Assembly (NCBI GenBank): GCA_050084515.1
Contig: CM114271.1
Coordinates: forward strand, 17,918,001 to 17,982,000
Length of the DNA: 64,000 nucleotides
Direction of reading: 5' to 3'
Source of the DNA: Blasia pusilla
Taxonomy: Eukaryota > Marchantiophyta > Marchantiopsida > Blasiales
The notes under the pieces were generated by a model. It made no database searches. It saw nothing but the letters and a program-made list of their open reading frames with translations, and was not told where the DNA came from. Position numbers and translations under genes: made by a program. Below, in pieces: positions 11,770-23,425 of this stretch; the stretch's first letter is position 1; each line of letters starts with the position of its first letter.

Positions 11770-12400
11770 GGAGGTATTGAAGTTTTGTATGTCTTGATTT
11801 TGAGAGGGAATCCTATAAGTTGGCATAAGTCAAACATTTGGTGAGTAACTATTGTCCAAGTTATTGTCCGCTTATAAATATTTCCCTTAGTCAAAATGTC
11901 TTCTTGTCAACATCCTCTACCAAAAACCCAATTACTTCAGAAAAATAAAGTCTTGTCATGGCCCTCACATCCTTGTAAGCAACATGGATAAATGAGAATT
12001 CTTAAAAAAAGATGGGCATACAAGCATTAGGCGTCATAAGTCGCAAGAATGACCTTAGATTTACAATAAGTTGCTTATGAACAAATACATGATCTGACTT
12101 TTTTCGTGGCAAATAACAAGAGTCTCTAGGTTTTTGGTTAAGTTTCAATAAGGTGCCATCAATAAGACTAATACAATCAAGAAACCCTCTTAAGAAAATT
12201 ATGAGGAAAGCGTCGCACACTATGCTTGATCAAGCCATCGAACTAAATGACGCACCTATAATAAGCAAGCTCCATTTCCATAATGGCCAAGTTGATCTAA
12301 TGCAGTGGCCAATTGCATCATTACTAGCCCTTGAATATTTGCGGTCAGAGTAAAGAATGTTGGATGGTCTTTGTCACATCTTAGTAGAGTTCTACCGCAT
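11770..12400 (-). pseudogene. PIF/Harbinger (HARBI1-like) transposase remnant
   Basis: Minus-strand pieces in several frames follow the order of a Harbinger DDE transposase: DHPTFF and QLATALDQLGHYGNGA (about 12400-12260), CISLIDGTLLKLNQKPRD then CYLPRKK (about 12185-12105), GHDKTLFF (about 11965-11945), then YL-ADNN and LMPTYRIPSQNQDIQNF (about 11890-11775). In intact members IDGT carries the first catalytic Asp, HD the second and the YL-D-Y region precedes the PYR motif. All three regions are recognisable here, but stops and frameshifts separate them, so the copy is dead. Terminal inverted repeats and the 3-bp target duplication were not located. Confidence 0.68.
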
Positions 12401-15165
12401 CAATGGTATAGAGGGTCAGCGGGAAATTTTGATGTAACTTCCTCCCAAGATGTTGGATAAGCTTGAAAGCAGGTCCGTTGGATTGGGAGGGTCACTTTTG
12501 GCAATTCTCCTACTTTGCTATTTTCAGAAAGATGACTTGTTGACCAAGTTAACGGTCATCGTGTAATGTGTGCTTGTAGGTTATCGTTGGATGGTTGGAG
12601 AGGCTATTTTGGGGGGAAGATCCTTTTGGCTCTTCCTACGGCTATAAGAGAGGGAGAGATGGTTTTATCAATTCATCTTTCTCATGTTGAGCCTTTGGAG
12701 CACCTTTCTTGCTTTGTGTGTTGTAGGAACCAACTAGGGTGCTAGCGTTTGGATTCCCTCATAGCGGAGAGTGAAAGTGGCTCGATATGTTGATGTAGAT
12801 TCGAGAGTGGAGGTGGCCATGTGAGCCACTTTTACTATGATTTTGTTATGCTTTCTTGATGTACATGCACGAGTCCATTCTTACTTGTGTCTAGATCTAT
12901 CCGTGTGTTGGGAAGATTGGTGTTGTGTGGTGTGGATGTGACTAGCTATGAGGATTGCGTAGCGATATGTATGCGCACGGCATCTTCAATGAGGAAGAAA
13001 AACTCTTGAAAGGTTCTTAATTACACTTGTATACGTTGTGTAAAAGATTTAGGGAGCAAGGAATGGAAGAAGTTGTTGATAAAGTAACTAGAGTTGGAAA
13101 AATATTTCTTGTTGTTTAGCTATCTACTTGCTTTCATGAATATATAAAACTCCAAGATGGCATCAATATCTCCTCCATAGTTCTCTTTGTTCCTATTGAA
13201 ATCCAAACGTATGAAATTATCATCGTTTTGCATCTCCTCCGTTTGTCTAATTCTATCAAAGGTCAAACACGTCTAAATCATTCTTTGTAGAATCTAAATT
13301 ATTTCTATCTTCTCTATTGAGGATCTACATGTCGTGAATCCCTTCCAAAGACCACAATGCAACCAAATCGTCAAAAGAACACAACATGATGAGGGAACTG
13401 TGGGAAACACTTGGTAAGACCAACTAAAACCTCAAAAAATATAGAAATAGTCAAGGAATATTTTGAGATTGAAATGCGCAATTATAAGTTTCTACCTCAG
13501 AAGTGGAAAGAATGTTGTAAGATTCGACATGGGATCATAATATTTCCCTGAATTTTGATAGAGTTCTAATTTTTTAACTTCTTCTCTCATTGAGCTTGAA
13601 TTGAGTCTCCACTAACAAAGAGGAAAATTTACAACCACACAAATGGAGAAAAAAATTACTCACTATAAATATTCTTTTTGGAGATAAGCTCATCTAAAGG
13701 TTCTTTAAACTACATTCGTAAATCCATCTTTAGCCCCAAATTCCACCACGATCTCCTTAAGAGAAAATTTCCCTAGTTTACATAAGGAATTAGAATCCAC
13801 AGTTTGGAGCCGAGAAATTGAATTTATGAGTGCCAAATCTTAGTTCACAAAATATTATCATGATATAGATTCTCAAAATTGACATGAGAAAATCTAGAAA
13901 GCGTTGGCTCTAATTTGCTCATATTTATTTTTAGTCTTGTTGCCACCCAATGATAAACACCATCATGTAAAAAATCAAAGGAAAATAGGAACAATGTGAA
14001 ATTCATGTCCTTATGGAGATGGACATGTATATGAAGGAATGTTGTTAAAAATTAAGACTTGTATGTACGCTCTTTCCTTCCACATATCTTTGAAATTTAA
14101 TCCAAGCTCAAAGGCTCAAGCAAGAGGTTGAGTTTCTTATCAGTTAATCCATCGTTTATGTTCATCCAAACATCCAAGCATGTACACACATTAATATTGA
14201 AGCACCAACACATAGGAGAAAGGCCATGTGGAATGAATGGTAGGCCCTTGTAGTATTCTCTTGGGGCCAAAAGCATAAAACCATAAACTTAACCATAAAG
14301 TTATACAAGTTTTCTTGGAACATCTCTATTAGGGTCACTCAAAGTTAAGGCCACTTGGACCAGAGGTCTATCAAGAAAATTTCCATTTAGATGTTCCTAC
14401 CCTCCCATGATCTGGGGCCAAAGGAGCACTTTGCACACACACAACCATGAAAAAAAATAGATGAGAGGATTTTGGGATGCAAAGGTTCAAAAGTAAGGAT
14501 TATGTGTGACAAAAATGGTAGCCTTTAGAACTTTTTTCCATAAAAATGGAGAACTAATGGAAATGGATATCTTGTTTATAAGAGGTGATTTCTTTGTTCT
14601 CTGATTATTATTCTAATTTAATATTATTTTATTCAATATTGTTTCCAACTACTAACATTGCTATGTTTGTGATTATATACATGTGATAATAGCATGTCAA
14701 TTAGTATGTTAAAATACGACTTTGATGATTTTTGGGTGGTTCCATATAATCCGATGTTAGCAATAAAATATATATATATAAGGGTTTCGACATTATATTA
14801 TGTACCTTGGCAAAGAATATAGCTACCAAAGATACTATTGATGATACATCTTTATACTTGATGCAAGGTATTTATTGTCTTCTTTTTTTTACAATATTTG
14901 ACTACTACTTTCTATTAATGAATGGTTTGACTATTAGGATATTTTTTGTCTTTTGGAAAGATATCTTTCTTCTCCATAAGCATGTTGGAGAATCTTGAAG
15001 TTTAGTCCATATTGAACTTTATATTGAACTTTCTATTACATCTTCAAATTTTATTTTTAATTGAAATACTTATTTCATATTGTAAATTTATTTGTGTTTT
15101 TTCTTCCTAAGACTTTCTTCATATGAATAATATAGATGAAGTACATGGAGCATAATTGGTTAAGA
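12401..15165. other. AT-rich intergenic DNA, no gene seen
   Basis: No frame longer than about 60 residues looks coding, and no family is recognised. A mixed-composition stretch near 12460-13000 may be old LTR or leader sequence, but I see no defined ends. A short TA run lies near 14768-14780. Confidence 0.35.
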
Positions 15166-15169
15166 TTAC

Positions 15170-15920
15170 TTCTCCATTATATGAGAGGAGTAAAATTGTA
15201 TCAAGATTTGAGATCAATTCGCGGATTAGTTTATCCTATCTTCAAAGAAATGGTTATTTAGATAGGACTTTTGGTGGACGTTAGGGATTTTTTTATGGCT
15301 TTGAAGAGGTGATTATAATTCATAAAGGTAAGTCACTATATATATTATTTCCAATCATTCTTTCGTATAACATACCTTCTCTACCTATTTTGGTGTGGCT
15401 ATATTTTTTATTTTCGATAATCCAAGATCTCTTCCATCAAAGGTGTGAGATAATATAGATATCTTGTGTTAATTCATTCTCATGTTAATTTTTTGTACTA
15501 TTTTTCTATTTTATTATTTCATTCATCTTTAAATTCTTTGATTTGTTCCAATTCTCATCAATTCAAAGAATTGGAAATCCAAACCTACTATTAGACATTC
15601 ATTGGAATTATTGTAGGATCAATTTAGGTTCATTACCATTTTTAAGATCATGATAAAAGTACAATGTATTTCTTCGACATGCCTCAACCAAACTTTCAAA
15701 CTTGCAACTTATCTATTTTGTATCTTGAGAAATAAGGGCTCTCTGATGATTATGATCTGATTCATGAACATGTATATATGAGTAAGGGGTGCATCTTTGA
15801 ACGATGGAAAACAAGCTAATTTGAAATCTTATGCATAATGTTGTTGAGGATGTGTTAAATAACGTGATACCTTATGAAAGTGAACATCATTTCTGCTATG
15901 CTATTACACAATTGTCTTAA
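15170..15920 (+). pseudogene. Second, strongly decayed Helitron helicase copy
   Basis: Around 15232-15310 a frame with internal stops reads YPIFKEMVI-IGLLVDVRDFF, the shape of the Helitron helicase entry region (YP-F-EA-LARGLL-D). Around 15585-15760 the DNA aligns with positions 130-290 of the left-edge helicase: both contain CATTACCAT, AAGATCATG-TAAAAGTA, GACATGCCTCAACCAAA and TTATCTATTT. Also AAAGGTGTGAGATAATAT near 15440 matches the first bases of the window. Many stops and indels make it non-functional. It gives a glimpse of the helicase part missing at the left edge. Confidence 0.65.
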
Positions 15921-16353
15921 ACTCAAGCTTAATTTCTTTCAAATTTCTTATTGATAATTATAATTGTAGTTCTTAGGTTAAATTACTCTGTTAAATTACT
16001 CTTCATTGAAAGAGAAAGAACTTGTGGTACAACTTTCTCTTGTTAAGGGTGTGAAATGTCATGTCTTTTGAAGCGGCATAGAGAATATTCAAATACCGTT
16101 ATTTGGGACACTTACATGTCTATCTTGGCATGTGGAGAATGACACGGAATCTAAGTGTGTATGTTTTCCATTTTTTGGACTCATTTAGAGTTCATTTGAT
16201 GAACTTTCCATTCTAGGTAGGGTTCCTATGTTAGGAAGATTTTATTTTATATTTGTAGAAAGTATCTCTTGACCCACTATTGCACGTTAGAGTTGAGAAA
16301 GTGACTTGCATGAAAAACTCACTAGGAAGAGGATTTAGGGAGAGTGAGAACAT

Positions 16354-16423
<70 letters not shown>

Positions 16424-17228
16424 GGAGCTCATTCTCTTTGTTAAACCTCCTTGCATGAAATGCAAGTGCAAGAGTTGTAATGGTCCTTATCTTGTGAGTA
16501 ACCAAAGCCTTCCTGTAAGAGGTAATTTCCCATCTCAATTCAAATATTTGGTAAATATTCACTAATGTGTTTGGACTACATGATTGAGTGTAGGGTTTGG
16601 TGTTTTGTGTGTATAGATGGTGATAATGATGCATAGTGTATAATAATGTGTCTGTGTATGACATACCATTTATGAAAGGAATGTTAAGAAGTGAAGTGCC
16701 ACTTAATTCTAACACGGTACATCCATTATTTCAAAAAATAATAGGGAAATTATAGGTTTTCTTTTCTAGAATATGTTCTAGGAATTCCATTCAAAAAATG
16801 GCCAATAATCAAAATCCCACAAAAAAGTTTTTTTTCTTACCAAAAATGTTATGTATCATGAAATGCTACTTTAAAATGATTAAAAGAATTGTAATCTGAA
16901 ATTTTCTTGACCTCTTTTGTTATTCTCATATATGTTTTACATCTTTATTATTTCATGAAGAAAGTTTTCATAAAAATGGGACCCAAGGCTCTCTGTGGGC
17001 AGCCACACTACCATGGCTATTCCACTTCTGCATCCTCACAACTTGAACGTTGCCTTGCCATGCAAACAAAGCAATTTTACGGAGAGATGTATTAAAGGAT
17101 TCCGAAATACATGAGAACCACATATTTATGACTAGAAACTAGTGAGGAAAAATAGGAGCCGGGAATTTGAAGCCTCTCGGCAAAACAAAACGAAAACCTG
17201 ATGAGCTACCCCTTTTGGAGCCGGGGAT
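15921..17228. other. Intergenic DNA with one microsatellite
   Basis: AT-rich DNA with no recognised gene. Contains the GA repeat listed next. From about 17100 the composition shifts toward GC-rich sequence. Confidence 0.35.
16357..16419. repeat. (GA)n microsatellite, about 63 bp
   Basis: Uninterrupted GA dinucleotides, roughly 31 units. The SLSLSL frame it opens on the opposite strand is not a gene. Confidence 0.97.
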
Positions 17229-17333
17229 AACTCCGGGTGACCAAGAACTCCCGGGGATCTTTGACACCTCCTAATAAGGGGAAAACTCCGGGTGAACAAA
17301 AACTCCCGGATAGGGGATCTTTGACACCCTCCA
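17229..17333. repeat. 55-bp diverged tandem repeat
   Basis: AACTCCGGGTGACCAAGAAC at 17229 recurs as AACTCCGGGTGAACAAAAAC at 17284. Both run to GGGGATCTTTGACACC, with small indels. It lies at the edge of a GC-rich block that may be an old LTR element. Confidence 0.7.
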
Positions 17334-17399
17334 GTAATCCCATTCCCATTGTGAGCTCGACGAGTCACCGAGTACCAATTATACTATCCCGCTAACAGA

Positions 17400-18760
17400 A
17401 TAATATATTTATTGTTTAAATCGAAAGCACCCTACAGCTCTTCTTCGTCTGCAGAAGGCACGGCAGTCCCTCCGGAAGCTACGGAGAAGTGTGACGTCGG
17501 GATACTATAGTCGGTGCCCGGAGGCGGTGTAGCACCTACCACAAGGAGTGCACATGAGCGGGGGACGGACGGGGGCGGGTGACGGGTGACGGGTCCTGGC
17601 CGGACCACAGTCAGCAACTGCTTCGGAGTAGCCTCGGCAGCCTGTCGACGCGGAGCGCGAAAACCATACGAAGATACCTTCGAACTCGGTCGTCCACTGA
17701 GGCGTCTGAACCCGCTCCCGTTACCGTTGCCCGCATCTGCTGCTGTACTTCCGACGTCGTCCTCGCCGACTCGCGTTCTGACAGGAAAGGTGGGGCCGGC
17801 AGAGGGCCGTCGCGAGTCGGGGTTTGACCGATTCCGTGATTCAAACATCCGTTGGCGCCTCCCTCCGCGCTTCTGTGGCGCTGCGCTGCGGCGGCACTGT
17901 CACGCGGAGCGTTCGCCGGGGCAGACGTCCGTCTCTGCGTCGAGGTAACAGACGATACAGTGTAGACTCCACGACCCGACCCGATCCGATCGCGGCGGCA
18001 GCAGCGGACTGCCTCTGACATGGAGATCGCCGCATGACAGAGGAGGGAGGAGGCACCTCTCTACGCACGACTGTCCACGAGGGACCCGGCGAGTCCACGG
18101 GCGGCATGAGCAGTAGGGATCGGGAGACGAGGCCGTTCGAAGCACGATTCACATGTCCCGCGACTCTGGGCGTCGAGGTGAGGCAGCTCATGGCTCATGA
18201 GAGAACGACGGGATGGCACACAATTTTGGCGGTGGGCAGTGTGGCGCTCGGACAGACCTGACTTCCGAGGACGACGACAACCCACCGCGAGCCTTTCTGC
18301 GTGCCATGTGCTGTGCACGGCTTGCTCCACGGACGAAGACGATATAAAGAGCGATACGATCACCGTTCTCACCGTAGCGAGCGATGGAACTACACAACTC
18401 CACACATGGACCACTGGCAGTCCGGTCAACGTTTCGGGGGACCTCAACGTATAACATTCTCCATCACGAGAGAGAGCACAAACATGGAGCATAGATAGAG
18501 TTCCGCTTGGACGCTCGTCCAACAGTATCACAGCGGGGCCAGATTCCAACGGCTCAGAGCTCGAAGCGCGGGATAAGTGGCATCTCGAGCGAGAGATGGG
18601 GTACGAGACAAGACCTTCAGGACTTTGGGAATGGAGGAGACACACGGAATCCACTAGGACTAGTAAGGTATCAATTCCAGTTTTGTTTTGGGAAGGTGCG
18701 TACGCACCAATGTTCCCGGATGCCCCACGATAGAAATTTGATGAGACAGTTGACAAGGAG
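17400..18760. other. GC-rich block with open frames on both strands, identity unknown
   Basis: About 1.35 kb of CpG-containing, GC-rich DNA. Frames of up to 231 residues are open in most reading frames on both strands, which is expected when GC-rich DNA lacks stop codons. None shows a motif I recognise. A GATATAAAGA sequence near 18344 could be a plus-strand TATA element. The block could be a decayed LTR or leader of a retroelement, a promoter island, or a captured fragment. Confidence 0.35.
18657..18708 (-). other. Possible Helitron 3' end, minus strand
   Basis: Read on the minus strand, a perfect 14-bp palindrome GGTGCGTACGCACC (18695-18708) is followed 31 bases later by ...CCTTACTAG and then T (CTAG at 18660-18663). 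The same ACCTTACTAG ending occurs at the clear mini-Helitron at 27025. The hairpin is further from the end than usual, so this is only suggestive. Confidence 0.3.
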
Positions 18761-19117
18761 CACCTGTGTAAATCAACACCAAGAGCAACCCAACAAGGGC
18801 CTTTTTTTCATGAGCTATTTTACATGACTACTGCTACACATCGGAAATGCCTTGCACAAGGAGAACACAAATGCCGTGACGATATCACGAAGGGGGCAAC
18901 GTAGCCTCCCCTAATCAGTTCCATACTTACCGTCTGTTCTCCTTTCCTACTCTATAGATCAGGTCACTAGTAGACAAAGCACTTGAAAGTCCTTCGGGCT
19001 TCAGAACCACGGACAACCTAAAGCTTGCAAGAACTTGTTTGCTTACGAGAAATGCCCCGGTGTGCAGTAAAAAACATACTGAACCTCATGAGTATTTATA
19101 CTCATAGAGTTTTCCTT

Positions 19118-22100
19118 TTAAGGTGAACTAAGCCGAACAACATCTGACGCACCCATGCCAGTATCCATGGAAGCTGCTCTTAGTAGGCGATTTTTCTCAT
19201 ATTGGAGCTGGACTAAATGTGTGCTCAAACTGCGCTCCTCTATCTGCTCACAAAAGAACAAGGGATCAGAGAAGAAGTGTATAATACATTATCTCTTTCA
19301 CTCATTTGCATGTGCCACACAATGACAAGTTGAAGGCCCAGCTCCAAAAAAACAGCTTCGTTACCCACCTCTAACGAAGCTGCATTGGACAACAAGTCTC
19401 CACAGTCCGCAAGCAGGGCTCTTTCTTGGGCAGCAGTTTCGGCAAGTTGTGCAACCAAGTCATCCATTCCTTGTGCCTGCAACAATGGACAACACCAGAT
19501 GTTCAGACTTTGCAACTGAGGAAAAAATCCAAAGGAGCCTGTACTTCACCAGCACACAAAAACTCGAGTTCGTTGCAGTTCAACACACTTGAGATGAAGT
19601 GAAGCCTCAATTGATCCCTTGTGTACCTTAGGTAACAAAGTTTTCACGGACAACTCCACGGCATTCATCACATCCACTGCTGATCCAAGAGCTTCTTTCA
19701 CAGCCTGCACGTCAGCCTGCAGAAACAAAATAAAACTAATGAGGAATTGACAAACCCAAGCAGCCCTCATGCGTGCTTCAGAGAAAGAAACAAAAAAGTA
19801 AAGCATATGGTTGAGTGAGTACCCGAGCGCCCCCTGTGACCGGGACCCTAAGTATGGAGGCTTCTAGGGCATCAATAACCCCAAAAAGTGCAGCTGAGTG
19901 ATCCTGCTTCAACACAGCCCAATCTAATAGATGCGGACCCTGCGATGACAACTCGTCCTCATCAGCCTCAGCTTACAAGCATATAAAAATTTAAAACTTC
20001 CACACAAGATGTTCCTTATTCGAAGCCCTTGGATGAGTCAGCAAAAGTTCACTCCTAGAATACATGATACGAGCAATCTATGTCAGCCCATAATGTTCCT
20101 TATAACAAATCATTCATACTACAGATCCAGCTTCTCCTCCAAACTGGAACTTTCAATTAGGATTGTGCCCTCAGTTAAAGAAACCAGTGATCTTATATAG
20201 ACAGATGGGTACACTCTGAAATGTGAGCTCCAGAGATAATGCCCATAGTTTTCAAAGGGACTATTTGTCAACTTCCTTGAGATCCACCACAGGGTGTACA
20301 GATTGAGCGTTTTCTCAATTTCCAGGGAATTTCTCTGGTTGGCATACCAATGTCTGCACTGCAAAGAGGCCTTGAATACCTTTGTCCTGTATAGAAATTC
20401 CAAACCTGGCTAATTCTTGTCAAGACTAAGTCACAACAGGCCGCAAGTCCAGCTAACAATCCGCTCACTTCAGAAAGGATAAATTTCATTCCAAACTGTC
20501 ATTGTTAATCCAAGATGTATATGAAGGCAAGACTCCAACCCTTGTAAACCAACTTAGATCTGCCACACAGCCTTTCATCCGTCCTGAAAGGTCCCACCTG
20601 TGCTGGACTTCCATGACTAAAATCCCATGGACCTTCCGGTAAAACAGATAGATAGTATAGTACAGACTTTTGGGTGATTCAATGCTGGGGATCCAAAGAC
20701 AAGCCTCTACTTCTCTATGTGGAGAGGAAGATGCAAGGTGAAAGTTAAGAAAGTGCAGTTCTTCAAAATCTGAGACCACGGCGATGGGCATAATTCATGA
20801 TCAGAGGCAGAAAAAGCACCAAACATTTTGCCAGAGGGTAGGGTCTTCGATTCCTTTCAGATTCCCACGGAAATCTCCCTCTCATCTCTACATATTTATC
20901 ACTACAACCAGGAATTTGTAAGTCACATCAGGCACAGTGCAGCTTACCTGATTTGACAGAATAGTACTGAGTTTGTGAGCATGTTTTGCTTGTTGCAGTT
21001 TAATCCGTTGCATTGCTACCGAAGCTCGCAACTCGGATGTTCTAAGCCAAACACTGTACAGTGACTTCTGCAGAATCCAAAACTCTACATGAGTTGGGAA
21101 ATAGAGCTTAGTCCGGCCATAATGCCTACCATAAATCAGTTATCCATCAAACACAAAAAAGTCTCTTCCCAATGCTTTTGCAGTCATCTTGCGAGAGGAT
21201 CCGACTCTGTTCCGATTTCAAAGAGGACCATTTAATTTGCGATCCATCTCATCAGTTTAGTGTTTCCAGGACATTTTCTGCTCTAGGTACTGCAGATTCC
21301 AACTGATGAACTCAGCCCTACATAGATTCAATGTGATGAGCACTAACAGAGTGAGTACGTGAAATGCAAACAAGACAATAAGTATGCAATTGATCGCAAG
21401 GAAGTTGAAATAGTGACCGACAACCAGTCTGGACGGAGAATCCCTAGTTCATGAGTACTGAAAATTCTCGCTACAATTGTTCATGAAGCACACAGACCAG
21501 CTCCTAAGTTGCGTTCAGATCATTTGTTCGTACAATCCATGAACCTGCGTATCATCCAGAACCTCCAGTTTTGAACGAACTGCACCTCGCAGCCACGAAT
21601 TTCAATGCAGAGCACAACACACGACATCAAACTAGGCAAGCGAAGGGATGTAAACCAGTCATGGCATATTACTTACCTCTGCTGCTGCTTTCTGTGAATT
21701 CAACGCGGCATCTGCCCGAGCATTGATGAATCTCCATTGCAAAAATCTGTTGTGGAGAATACGGAGGAACAGAGCCTCTTCCTGTTGGTTCATGGCCTTC
21801 TTCCCCCTGACGCGCAAATCCGTTCCAAAATTGATAGTGCTAATCGAGCTAGTCCGGCTCACAGTGGCGCCGTTCGCTGTCGGTGGTCGCGACCTCGTGG
21901 GACTGGGCAAGCCCCGCAGAGGCGAAGATCCACTCCTGCCACGAGCGGAAGGGGATGATGGGGGCTGAGGAGTACTGGAAACGGGAGTGATACTTCTACC
22001 AGGAGAGAGTCCCCACGTTGAACTGGATCCATTCGTTCCGGGAATTGATCCTTGAGTGTTAACCTTCCGCCTTCCGGCCTTGACTGCAGCGCAGAGATCT

Positions 22101-23425
22101 TGCTCTGATAGAGATGCCCGCATGCGATCTCCCTCCGACAATCGTCGAGTCGTAATGGCAAAAACACGGGAAGGCACGGCGGTGCCTCTGTTAGACGAAG
22201 ACGTCCTAGATCCTGTCGTGCCCGATCCTCCCGATGAGACGCTTTCGGAATCCGAGGCATTCTCACCCAACGAGGACTGCGTTTCTGACCCAGCCAACAC
22301 CGTATCCACCGATGCCACCGAAGACTGCCTCACATGACCCGAGCTTTCCCGAGAACTTCCATTCTCAGAAGCTACACTGGATGTCCCATGCACCACATTC
22401 TTGGATACGTGTTCCACAGCTGCGGATACTCTGCTCCGGTCTGTTCTCCTTTCCGGAGTGTTGTTTCTTGAGCTGGGTCGCGAGACTGGTGCGATGGGTC
22501 CCTCGTTGATAGAACGAGTGAAACTTCGGGCGGAAGCAATTAACGAATTGGATGTGGGCCTAACCGGCCGAGAACCACTACTACTTCCGGGGCGGCTTTG
22601 AGATAAAAGCGCAGTAGATCGGTTGGTGGCATGTGCTCTATCTCTCTCCCCACTCAGATCCATACTCCTGGTCATATGGGCCGGGCCATACATTTTCCCA
22701 TTGCTGCTTCCAGGCCACTTTTGAAGATCTGGCTTCGAGCGGAGATAATCAGCTGGTCTAGCATTTTCAGATTGATCAGTGGCTGGCCGGCGCATCGGCG
22801 ATCCTTTCCGCGGTGGAGGTCCCCCGCTAGCATCTTGGTGTCTGTGAATTCCATTGGCTGTTGGTTTCAGTGTGTGATCGGAGGCAGGACTTTTCCCACC
22901 CTCTGCAACCTCGGGCCGCGACTCCACATTCCCATTTGCGAAACCATTACGGCCCTCAGTTGGCTTGGGCTGACTGGATGGCCAAAGTCCCTCGGGCCGC
23001 GAGGACACTCTCGACTTTATCCCTGGCCACACTGCTTCAGGTGAAGGTGAAGGAGACGGGGCCTTGGGCTCGGGAGCGGGGGTGACCGACGGCCATGGTC
23101 GTCGTCGTTCTGCAGAGAGTGCACGCTTGGGAAGTGCGGGATCCCCATTTTGCGACCTTCCCAAATTAGGAGAAGGATGTCGACGAGAATTAACAGCAGC
23201 TTGGGCTGCTTGAGTCGCTGCAACTGCAGCAGCAGTGGAAGCGGTAGTTGCAGCCTTGTAACGAGAAGTAACATCTCGGTATCCTGACCTTCGTGCCCCG
23301 CCATTGCTCTTCTCCGATACTGACAACGGTGTTCGTCCATTGTCTGTCACTGTTTTCTGTTGTTCTTGTTGATCGTGACGCAGCGACGCTGCAGGCGTAG
23401 ACGATGATGAGTCAGCGGCAACCAT
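19118..23425 (-). CDS. QWRF-motif protein (AUGMIN subunit 8 / microtubule-associated), 6 exons
   Basis: Exons on the minus strand are 23425-21677, 21067-20948, 19939-19823, 19716-19627, 19476-19369 and 19243-19118. All introns have GT-AG ends and phase 0, giving 769 residues. Residues 1 to about 540 are Ser/Pro/Arg-rich and look disordered, as in the family. The diagnostic QWRF (about 563-566, in LQWRFINARADAALNSQ) follows. Then comes a helical region across the small exons: KSLYSVWLRTSELRASVAMQ, DHSAALFGVIDALEASILRV, ADVQAVKEALGSAVDVMNAV, LVAQLAETAAQERALLADC and IEERSLSTHLVQLQYEKNR. Family members (QWRF/EDE1/AUG8 type) bind microtubules, and AUG8/EDE1 is an augmin subunit that recruits gamma-tubulin for branched microtubule nucleation. 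I chose MVAAD at 23425 because family members often begin MVAA; an in-frame ATG lies four codons upstream. Which paralogue this is cannot be told. Confidence 0.93.

Noticed and set aside
17432-18756. Minus-strand frames of 138, 136, 116 and 231 residues as genes
   Set aside because: Several overlapping frames on both strands are open at once, as expected in GC-rich DNA; none has a known motif, and there is no splice-supported model.
21723-23340. Antisense frames across the QWRF first exon
   Set aside because: Shadows of the long, GC-rich coding exon on the minus strand.
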